From Brachypterus glaber (taxonomy: Eukaryota; Arthropoda; Insecta; Coleoptera; Kateretidae), in NCBI GenBank assembly GCA_958510825.1, contig OY294044.1:46836626-46900625 (forward strand): a DNA stretch of 64,000 nt. The letters run 5' to 3'. This document shows, piece after piece, positions 55,106-64,000 of this stretch. A program made the position numbers and the translations under genes. The notes under the pieces were generated by a model. The model did not search any database. It saw only the letters and a list, made by a program, of their open reading frames with translations, and was not told the origin of the DNA. Position 1 is the stretch's first letter, and the number at the start of each line of letters is the position of its first letter.

Positions 55106-55518
55106 CTATATTGCATTTTCCCAAATACTTAAAAAAATAATTAAAAAAAGAATAATTTTTGAAAAAAAAATTTTAAAAAATTTTAAGAAACTTTTTTCAA
55201 AAACTTTTGTTTAAATTTTCTTTTTGCGAAAAACCAAATTAATATTTTTTTTTCAAAAAAAAAGTTAAAAAAATTAATTATTTAATTAAATTATCGTTTT
55301 GCGAAAAACGAAAAATTAAAAAAAAAACTTAAAAAAAAATTCAAAATTTTATTATTTTTTTTTATTTCTTTATTATAATAAAAGTAATTTTTCCTGAAAA
55401 AGTTACGTTAATCGGAAATTTCTTTCAGTTTTTTTTTTCGATTTTTTTAAAAGTATAACCCCCCATAACTTTTTTGTTTTTAGGGGGATAACTTTCAAAA
55501 ACAATAGGGATCTTCCCT

Positions 55519-55600
55519 AGGGACACTAGATCTAGGTCTTAAGTTAGCAAGGCGACAGACTTTCGCCTTGCTAACTTAAGACCTAGATTTAGTGTCCCTA
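55519..55600. mobile_element. 82-base hairpin MITE with 9-base target duplication
   Basis: AGGGACACTAGATCTAGGTC and its inverse form a near-perfect hairpin with GGCGACAGACTTTCGCC at the tip. The direct repeat ATCTTCCCT flanks it (55510-55518 and 55601-55609). Confidence 0.9.
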
Positions 55601-56081
55601 ATCTTCCCTTCATAGAACTTGATTTTTTCTGAAAGTTTTAAGTCAATCGGATTATTCGTTCTTGAGTTATCGTGTCTACAAAAATCGTGAAATCGGACAG
55701 ACGGACGCACGGACTTTTTAAAAAAAAAGTTGCTTATTTTTCAGGAAAAAAAATTATTCCAAAATTTTTTTGTCTAGCACAATTTTTAAAATTTTTGAAA
55801 ATTCGAAACTACCGTATGAATAATATAATAATACCATAATTTTAGTTTATTTTTACTTAGGACAACATACAAAAGTTAATATAATCAATTTTTTTCCGCA
55901 CGCTTCGCCATTGCGCGGCCACTAAGAGCACTAGCAAAAAGTTCGCGCTAATATCACCGGTATTAGACGTATGCATAACTCTCATTTCTATACAACACAC
56001 GAAAGTCCTGAACTAAAAGAATTTACAAATATTAAGTATGTATCTTCCAGGATACAGAAACCGTTTAAGGGTTAAAAATTA

Positions 56082-56182
56082 CGGGTCTGCGCGGGTATAA
56101 ATGGCGCACAACCCGGACTTAAGCGGGTGAATTTCATTCGCTCAAATCAGGTTTATGCACCATTTATACCCGCGCAGACCCG
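56082..56182. repeat. 101-base GC-rich hairpin
   Basis: CGGGTCTGCGCGGGTATAAA at the left is inverted as TTTATACCCGCGCAGACCCG at the right. Inner partial pairs are GGCGCACAACCCGGACTT and AATCAGGTTTATGCACC. It contains TATAAA and several CpGs. Confidence 0.85.
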
Positions 56183-56199
56183 CCATTTTCAATAGGGAA

Positions 56200-56798
56200 G
56201 ACTTATGCCACATTTTTTTGAGAAATTAAGTTATTTTTCAAGTAACACGGCAGTACTACCTTTGACGTAAAAAAAATCTGCAAAAAAAAAAGAATTGTTT
56301 TTTTAAATTTTAACCATGCCAACGTGCTAGGGTATGACTGGGCCCATGGGAAGAGACTCCCCCGAGGTTATTTTTGATAGTATTTCTAAATCTTCAAAAA
56401 TGTGTGTACACCATTTAAAATTGTTTATTTCAAATATATTTGGTCAAAAATCAAGTGTCATTGAATAAACATTATTAACAATTTAAAATTAACATACCTA
56501 TTATATAACAATTGGTAATTACACAACAAAAGAATTAACCTAGCATTTTTCAGTAGGTATTTAAAATCTTTAAGAAACGAATTAATTGAGAAATGGGTAA
56601 AGGACGAAGATAAACTGTGTCATTTGGTACCTAATTTTAATTGTTCTTATTACTTAACCCATTACTGCATGAGCATAGAAATAATTAAAAAGAAACCATT
56701 TTTTTTGTAAAATTTTCGTTTTTGAGGTCAATTTAGCATAACTAGTAGTTTTTTAATAAAGCTCCTACTTGCAATATATATGACACATTCTTTAGGAT
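56200..56798. other. AT-rich non-coding stretch
   Basis: No gene or repeat recognised. Confidence 0.3.
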
Positions 56799-57597
56799 AT
56801 ACAGGGTGAGTTTTTTAAAGTGTTACAAGGGAATATCTCGAAAACAGTTAAATTTTTTTTTGTGAAATTTTGGTGAAGTAATAGGGAGGCAGGGGGGCAT
56901 ATTTAAACATATTTTTGACACCTACCCCCTCCCTATTTTGAGGGGCGGGGGGTAACTTTTTAAATGGGATGATGTACTTTTTTTATAAAATTCGAATCTA
57001 CGTAAAAAATAAGGTATGTATGCAAAAAATAAATTGATTTGCTCTTTCGGTAATTGAATTATGATTTATTAGATTAAAATACTAATGAAGTTTTTTTTGT
57101 TTATTTGTTTTTTTATTTGATTCCATGATAACGCGTTTTTTTAAATTTAAGTCAGTCGAGAATTTTAACAGTTTGACGATTATTTTTCAGTTTATTGTTC
57201 AATTAAACATGGAAAATGTTTGGAAGTTGAAGGGGGACATTTTGAACAATTGCTCAAACATGACGGACGATAAATTAGTTGAAATTTAATTGTTAATATT
57301 TTTTTGTATAATATAATTTAATTAATCATAACTCCATAACCTAAAAAGAAAATCAATTTTTTTTTGCATACATACCTTATTTTTTACGTAGATTCGAATT
57401 TTATAAAAAAAGTACATCATCCCATTTAAAAATTCAAAGTTACCCCCCGCCCCTTAAAATAGGGAGGGGGGTAGGTGTCAAAAATATGTTTAAATGTGTC
57501 CCCCCGCCTCCCTATTACTTCAGCAAAATTTCACAAAAAAAATTTAGACCGTTTTCGAGATATTCCCTTGTAACACTTTAAAAAACTCACCCTGTAT
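56799..57597. mobile_element. ~800-base fold-back with ATACAGGGTGAG ends
   Basis: ATACAGGGTGAGTTTTTTAA is inverted exactly at 57597. The ~270-base arms pair through GTGTTACAAGGGAATATCTC, a GGGAGG block, TTTTGACACCTACCCCCTCC, GATGATGTACTTTTTTTATA and GATTCGAATCTACGTAAAA (rc). Isolated CACCCTGTATA ends at 12588 and 39654 belong to the same terminal type. Confidence 0.88.
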
Positions 57598-58289
57598 GCA
57601 TAGAATACCAACAAGTTCAGATTTTTTTATTTTTATTTTATATAAAATTGACACAAATAATATAATCATTTTACTCAAAAAACTAAAAAAGGAAATAAAA
57701 TTGTTTTATTGAATTTCAAAAATATTTAATTAATATAATTAAAAAAAAAAACACTAATTTGGATGTAATCCAATGTTAAATTGCATCTTCCTTACAGAAT
57801 AATATAACGCTTGGGGTCCGGGTACGGTCATATTGCAAAGTCCAGTGGGGGCGTACCTTTCAAAGGGGGGCATGGTCATTCAAATACTAAACGGAATACA
57901 AATTTTGACTAAATTTCATCCAAGGGCTCAAAAAGTATACAAATTTTTATTAAGTTATGGACCGAGAGGGGGCCATGCCACCCTCCCTATTACCGGGCCC
58001 ATTACCACCCTCCTGGCATTTTCCGCCCACCCTGGCATTTTAGAATTAGGCTATTAGCTTTAAAAATTAAGAATGATTAAAGCTATAAATATCTGCCTTT
58101 TTATAAATCTTTAGTTACCTTAAAATGCATAAAAATTATAATTAAATTAATAATTACCCCCGAGGATAAAATAATTGTAGAATTTGTACCAATTTTTTTT
58201 TCTAAATCCGCATATTCATTAAATAAATAAGGGGAGGTTGAAGCCTCATACCCGGAAAAAGCAGTAAGGAGCGCCAAAATGAGCTTTTT
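57598..58289. other. Non-coding stretch with a GC-richer patch
   Basis: 57805-58050 contains GGGGGCC/GGGGGCGT-type text and an uninterrupted 74-codon frame, but the peptide resembles no protein and no splice sites fit. Probably transposon debris. Confidence 0.3.
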
Positions 58290-58860
58290 TTAAGGTATAT
58301 ATTGTGTGTTCAAGTGGACCATACCTTAAAATTCGTAAAAATTTTGGCCTGCGGCGCTAGAGGTTTCTTACGTTTTTGTATAATTTGGAATGTAAAACTG
58401 TTTTAAAATTAAAGTTTGTAAAAAAATACCTGCGGAATATGCCGCGGCACTAAGGCTTTCTTGGATTTTTTTGAAATTTTGAATAATAAAACTGCTTAAA
58501 AATTAAAATAGATCATCAAGTTTGTAAAAATTTTCGCCTGTAGGCGAAATTCGTAAAAAAATTCTTGGATTTTTGAGAAATTTAGAATAATAAAACTGTT
58601 TAAAAATTAAAATAGAAGTGTAAATTTTTTTGCCTTCGACACCAATTAAAAAAAATCGCCTGTGGCACTAGTGTTTTCTTACGTTTTTATAGAACTTAAG
58701 AGTGACATTCGTAAAAATTTTCGACTGCGGCGCTAGAGTTTCTTGTATTCTGGAAAATTTTAAATTTAATTAATTTTAATTTAAAAGACTAGTTTAAAAT
58801 TAAAATGAAATGAAAAAATCTATGCCTGCGGCGCTAGGGCTTTCTTATTTTAAGAATATA
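58290..58860. repeat. Degenerate tandem array, five units of ~110-130 bases
   Basis: Each unit has TAAAAAT(T/A)TT.GCCTGCGGCGCTAG, then (G)TTTCTT(AC/GG)(G/A)TTTTT and 'ataataaaactg(t/c)ttaaaaattaaaat'. The GCCTGCGGCGCTAG word is the conserved part. Confidence 0.78.
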
Positions 58861-59513
58861 ACATTTTAGTTTTTGGATTGGACTGGATTTTTGGACCATT
58901 TCCTGGATCCGCTACTGCAGTTATAATAAGTTTGTTAGCAAAATTTCCAATTTTCGTTGATACCATTTTCTTTTAGTCACCACAAATTTTAGTTTTGCCC
59001 CCCCTGGCAAAATCTGAAATGACGCCCCTGGATGGTCCTTGTGTTGAACTTAAGGCCTATGGCTAATTTTTAAAATAAACAGGCACTGACTTAGTTTTGT
59101 TACATCTTAAAAGTATATTTACTTTTTACAGTGTTGGCCTAAATCTAAATTATTTGATTATCTTGTCAAAATGGGCAAAATTAGATTTCCGTGAGTCAAA
59201 GGAGTAAAAAAAAACAAAAGAAATATAAAATCAATATAAAGTATTGTTATCGATTAATATAAATAACTACATAATTGTTTAAAAATATTGTTTTATTTTA
59301 ATAATAAAAATACTCATTAATTAACTAATAATATATTATTTTGTACATTTTTATTATGTTTAAATACACATGAACTATGTTTATGAAAACCTAAATTCAA
59401 ATTAATAATTGAATATTTTTCCATTAAAGAACTACTAATTTACTGGTACTGGTACTGTTACTGGCCACCCACAAAGTAATAAATTTTATTTTTAACATTC
59501 TTTTCCTTTCTCG

Positions 59514-59645
59514 GGCAATAGTTATTTATGGTACTAGTGGGTAAAGTAAGATATTGCCCATGAGAAAAATTAACCTGCGAGGCGTCAGCCAAGAGGGCAA
59601 TATCGGTTTACCCATGAGTGCCATACAAGGTTTTATCCAATAAAT
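59514..59645. repeat. Palindromic MITE
   Basis: GGTACTAGTGGGTAAAGTAA with ATATTGCCCATGAG at the left is mirrored by GAGGGCAATATCGGTTTACC with CATGAGTGCC at the right, around CCTGCGAGGCGTCAGCC. Arms ~40 bases, diverged. Confidence 0.7.
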
Positions 59646-60193
59646 AGCTTAGAAATTCATATTTTTATTAAAAATTTTAATGACATTTACAAGAAAATAA
59701 TTTGACAAGTGACAGTTGAGTGGGTAAAATAAATAATTATCCACTCGATAAAGTAAAAGCCACGCGGGGGTTATTATTGAGTTTATCTATTTAAAATAAA
59801 GCTGGTAATTGTCTCATTATCTGTATGTATTGGATAAATATTATTTTTTTTCCTACGACCTATGCCTATGAAAACGGTTGGGAAGAGACGATTAGCTGAT
59901 TTTACATATCTGCTGTCAGAAAATTAGTAAACGTCAAACACATAACCTTAAATTGACAAACTAATTTTATTTATTTATTTATTAGTTTTTAGTCATTCTG
60001 GGACCTTACATACAAAGGTGTTTTATACCTTATTAGACTGTTTACAAATTACAAATAATTTTGAAGTGCTTCAATTCCACGTACCATTCCAATTCTATTT
60101 AAAAAAAATAGTTTTCCCATCGTTCCATGTTTTATTATTTTAAGATAATTTTTGCGTTTTTTTTATATTTAGGTGTTTAGGTCATAGGAAAAA
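59646..60193. other. Non-coding stretch
   Basis: (TTTA)n near 59968. No gene seen. Confidence 0.3.
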
Positions 60194-60323
60194 TAGTATA
60201 CGCACCTCGACGCAAACCATTTCAGTGCATATCGAGTGCTTTTTTACTCGGCTGCGCCTCGTACAAAAAAAGCACTCTAGTGCACTAAAAACTAGGTTCG
60301 CGTACTCGGTGCGTAATATACTA
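60194..60323. repeat. 130-base palindromic MITE
   Basis: TAGTATACGCACC at the left mirrors GGTGCGTAATATACTA at the right. The interior pairs CGAGTGCTTTTTTACTCGGC with GTACAAAAAAAGCACTC-like text. Confidence 0.8.
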
Positions 60324-61620
60324 TTAATAGCTTCTGCTTCTAAAAAGATACAACCGATAAAGATCAGTAGATTTTTTTTTAACAATATGAAGTTTTTTTT
60401 ACTAAATCAGGACTTTCATATTACTGCCTAGATACAGGGAAAAAAGTAAATTTATTTATAATTATAATTGATGCAATTATAACTTTGATTTCTTTAATAA
60501 ATCAACTGACATGTTAACTAGGTCCATTTGATCATTAAAAGTGCTGTTTTTTTATATAAAAAAATATAAAATTTATACTTAAAGTTAAAATTAACCATAA
60601 CTTTTTATAATGGAAATAAAATACTAAATTAATTTAACAGCTCTATTAGGATGTACCTCAAGGCTGGTTTATACATAATTATAACCTAATTAACTATCAC
60701 TAAATTATCAATTAAAGAATTAAATTCCAGGTTTATTTAATTTATTTGTGACAAAGCAAATAATCCATCACTGACAAATAACACTGGCTCAAAATTTACG
60801 TAATTTACTCTTAACCAGACTATATTTTTATCAACTATTTTTGAGTGCTGAGAACGAATTTGACAGAAAAAAAGCTGACTGACCCCACCAAAAAACTAAA
60901 ATAAAGAATACTGAAAGAGCTAGCTCGAGATCTTCAAAGTTGACTAGCAAAATTCAGAAAGTCAAGAATTATAATATGTGTACATATTATAATTCTTCCA
61001 GAGAAGAAAAATTACCCTTGAAAATCGATTAAAAAAGTCCAATAATTTTCCATTTCAATGGCAAAATGAGTGGGTTTTTTCTTAGTGTTTTTTTACATTT
61101 ACTTTAATTTGCGAAATGGTTATAGTAATTAGAGTAAAACGATAAATTAATTAAACATAAACAAAATTTATTAAAGAAAAAGTAAAACCTATTTCTTTAG
61201 GTACCCCAGGGAAAATACTGTATTAAGTTAATATTGTTTTAAAACGGCTAAAATTTGATCGGATATAGTAGGAGTTTGGACTTTTTTTTTTAAATTCATA
61301 GTTGTTTAAAGAAATCAATTGATAATATTATTATCATTTGCCTAGCAAATGTAGTAAAACTTTTGTTTTGGATTGTCCACGTATTGCTTTTATATCAACT
61401 GACATAAATTTTAATTTTTTCTAGCTTTAATAATAACGCAAAAAAAACGATTGATCTGTGTTAGCTAGGACACCCGGTAATCTTTTAACAAAAAATCATT
61501 ATTTTTATCATATTTCGAAAAAAAAAAAATCAGCCTTTAATAAAAATACACGTACCTAAAGGTAAAGGTAAAGGTAAAGGCGTAAAACCACCTATTTAAA
61601 TCGGTTTTAAAAGTTCAAAC
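60324..61620. other. AT-rich non-coding stretch
   Basis: AATTATAATATGTG/CATATTATAATT form a small hairpin at 60968-60994. An orphan fold-back B end is at 61467, and an AAGGTA hexamer run at 61558-61580. No gene. Confidence 0.4.
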
Positions 61621-61639
61621 AAGAAATATCTAAGTCAAT

Positions 61640-61885
61640 TTTTTGTGGTAACGCCGGTTAACCTGTCTGTATCTCTTTCTCTGTTTAATTGATGAGTTAA
61701 AAAAGAAAGAAATACATGTCAATTATTTGTGATAACGCCGGTTAACCAGTAAGTTACTCTTTCAATTGATGAGTTAAAAAGAGAGAGAAATACATATTCC
61801 CCTAACTTGGATAGTACCCGTTGCTCCACAAAAAATCGGCTATATACCCCTAACTTGGTTAGTAACCGCTCCTCCACAAAATTGG
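61640..61885. repeat. Two consecutive small tandem duplications
   Basis: First a ~95-base pair (GGTAACGCCGGTTAACC and GATAACGCCGGTTAACC, each followed by AATTGATGAGTTAAAAA). Then a ~55-base pair (CCCCTAACTTGG, AGTA.CCG, CTCCACAAAA). Both are direct and adjacent. Confidence 0.85.
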
Positions 61886-62479
61886 GTCTAATTTAATTTA
61901 TGAAAACCTATTGCTAATGATGACGGAGTCTCCTGAAGAACTTTTACCACTATCTTGAGAACCGGACCACTGAGTGGTATTTAAGGGAGATTCTCGGGGT
62001 GCTTATACTTGCGTAAAAAAAGTAACTTATTTTCTAAGAAAAACAAAATGTTAGGCTCTAAAACCCCATAAGAAAAGGCAAAAAATTATGGCAAATGATT
62101 TATTTAAATAGCCAGTAAAAATGGACTAGATATAAATGAATGTCCACACTAAATTTTTTGTACGGGTGTTTACAGTACAAAAAAAATGACAAAACTACTT
62201 TGGTCTTTAATTAATTAATTGAATATTTATAAAGAATGAGTCACTCTCGAAGATTGATCTCGGACACTGTAAGATAAGAATTTAAAGGCAAAGGACATTA
62301 ATATAGTAGCGGATTGGTTAGAGTAAAATTGCTCGGTAAGCTGATGGATAAATCACTTGTTAACCCTTATCTTGACAGTGTGTATCCATGTTTTTCAATA
62401 ATTTTTACTTTTTCATAAAAAAAAGTATTGTGATAGAAAAACACTTTTGCTTATTTTTTCATGAAACGTCGAGAAAAAT

Positions 62480-62600
62480 TAAAATAAGCAAAAAAAATAA
62501 TGTCTGTCGGTCTGTCTGTCTGTATCCAGGATAACTTAAGAACGCTTTGAACTAACGACTTGAAATTTGGTATGCAGATGTATTTTTTATATTATCTTGG
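62480..62600 (+). repeat. GTCTGTC / GATAACTTAAGAACGCTTTGA dispersed repeat
   Basis: GTCTGTCGGTCTGTCTGTCT is followed by GATAACTTAAGAACGCTTTG, AACTA.CGACTTGAAATTTGG. The same two-part signature is at 36965-37060, 40040-40130 and 63660-63780 (plus). Variants with CGATAACTCAAGAACGAATAATCCGA lie at 50340 (plus) and 55620-55710 (minus), with a shorter trace at 30860-30960 (minus). Confidence 0.75.
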
Positions 62601-62649
62601 ACAAGTTTTAATTTGAGCAAAATCGGTTGGAGGAAGGGGGCTAAAAGGG

Positions 62650-63050
62650 GGGTTAACTTTTTCTTTTGGTCGTATTTTTTTTTATTATTTACAATAGAAG
62701 AAAAATTTAAAAACCGCATAAAAGGTAAAATAAAATTACACAAAAAATGCTACTATCATTTTTTTAGCCCCCCCCCTCTCCCCCAAAATGTAAAAAATTG
62801 TTTCTAGACATAACTTTCTTATTATTCACAATAGAAGAACCATTTAAAAACCATATAAAAAAAAATAATAAAATTACATCAAAAATGTAAAAAAATGTTT
62901 CTGGAAAAAACTTTTTTTGTTATTCACTATAGAAAAAAATATTTGAAAACCACCTAAAAATAAAAAAATAAAATTAGACAACAAATGTTATTATGATTTT
63001 TTTCCATGACCCCCCATCTTCCCAAATATAATAAAATTGTTTATGGACTT
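62650..63050. repeat. Diverged tandem array, three units of ~120 bases
   Basis: Each unit has TTATT(C/T)AC(A/T)ATAGAAGAA, 'atttaaaaaccatataaaa', 'aaaattac', AAAAATG, and two of them a C-rich CCCCCC-TC(T/C)CCC block. Confidence 0.7.
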
Positions 63051-64000
63051 CTGGACTTTTTAGATGAACAGTACCAAGCATCTTATCAAAACATCGGCTC
63101 TTTTATGAAACGTTATAAAAAGGAAAGTTGTGTGAATAGGCAACCATTAATACACCTGCGTATTGCATAATTTATTTGTTTAAAATCTGTATCTCCAAAA
63201 CGTTGTATTATAGCAACAAACTGTATATAACATTTTTTGTAGCTCTTAAAAAAAACATATTTTTATTGCTTTAAACGCCAATATCTTGAACATAATTTGT
63301 TTTGAGAAAAAATAGTTTATAAAGTTTTAAAATAAAATAAAAAAAATGTTTTAAATAACATTTTTTCAGAAGTTTACAAAAACGTTTCATTTAATCGCTA
63401 CATTAATAAAATCCAATAATAATTAACTTAATTATAACCAAAAAACGCTAAAAATAGGAGTTTTACTCCATTCTTACCCCATGACCCCTAATCGTTTACC
63501 CACAAAATCAAATCAGCTCTTCTAATGCTGATAAGAAACAATAAGCAAAAAAAGCTTGTCAATATATTTTCTAGAAATGCGGTTATCGAAGCAAACATTT
63601 TTTTAAAGATTTAGACTAAAAAATATTGACTTGTAGGCGATGATTTCAATAAAAACCTGTTTGGAAAAAATTATGAACCCGATAACTCGGAAACGCTTTG
63701 AGCTAAATACAAATTTGGACCATACGTTCTTTATCCCAAATTCTCGGCAGGGATTATTCTTGGTAAAATTTTGGGTGACGTGGGGCTCGCTAAATAATGG
63801 TAGAAGGACCGGTTTCTTATCTTAAGACAACAAGTAATATATTCCCTGTATTAAATCCCAGTCCGCCCCTGAATTAATGTATTTAAACAGTTGCTCTGGA
63901 GCAAACAAGATGTTCTCTTGGTGAGTCATCTTTGTATGTATACGAAGAACAAGAAAAAAACTTGGATGGAATGCAGCATATACGCTAAGAGAGTGTCTTC
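63051..64000. other. Terminal stretch, no gene recognised
   Basis: AT-rich with a dispersed-repeat trace at 63660-63780. No exon could be supported up to the window edge. Confidence 0.3.

Larger units (their letters stand above)
54922..55860 (+). mobile_element. AGCCGTGAAGATATG element family, copy 4, near complete
   Basis: AAGCCGTGAAGATATGTGAT is followed by an inserted ~158-base repeat (54948-55105), then ATTGCATTTTCCCAAATACT, a ~300-base A/T homopolymer-rich zone, 'aagtcaatcggattattcg', TTCTTGAGTTATCGTGTC, CGGACAGACGGACGCACGGA and AAATTCGAAACTACCGTATG. A second insert, the 82-base hairpin at 55519, splits the last part. Confidence 0.75.

Overview
This window is eukaryotic nuclear DNA. It is AT-rich and intron-bearing, with long low-complexity stretches and very dense mobile-element debris. 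The mix of elements points to an arthropod, most likely an insect: a Penelope-like retroelement with a GIY-YIG endonuclease, a tRNA-derived SINE, decayed LINE fragments, hAT-, piggyBac- and Harbinger-type MITEs, THAP-linked DNA transposon debris, and many long fold-back elements. I cannot fix the order; a beetle is only a guess. A 200-base run of N at 51807-52006 is an assembly gap.

Layout. 1-4784: two head-to-tail Penelope-like copies, nearly identical, the first truncated at its 5' end and preceded by an inverted piece of the element's own 3' end. The second encodes a complete 818-residue RT plus GIY-YIG protein whose ATG lies inside a hammerhead-like motif. 4785-8570: palindromes, a dead LINE fragment and a SINE. 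8579-36475, minus strand: the main host gene. Four exons join in frame (36466-34587, 33379-33105, 31569-31353, 29290-29202) and encode over 820 residues of a disordered, proline-rich protein with repeated YESIY-type tyrosine motifs. A separate first-exon candidate (8939-8579) ends in the same splice phase, so two promoters may feed shared 3' exons beyond the left edge. The introns hold MITEs, SINEs, tandem arrays and a 1.57 kb DNA transposon with TTAA flanks and a partial ORF.

36.5-41.2 kb: two large fold-back elements and a tandem array. 41.5-45.9 kb: a probable DNA transposon remnant with short diverged terminal inverted repeats, a THAP-domain exon on the plus strand and a frameshifted gene piece on the minus strand. 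46-64 kb: further fold-backs, hairpins, a LINE fragment, a SINE, tandem hammerhead-like units, and satellite-like arrays. I see no certain host gene there.

Working together: the only clear host gene is the minus-strand signalling-type protein. Almost everything else is transposons and their remnants. The Penelope tandem is the only element that looks recently active. The fold-back elements share core modules under different termini, which suggests module exchange between families. Splice boundaries and repeat ends were read by eye and may be off by one or two bases.
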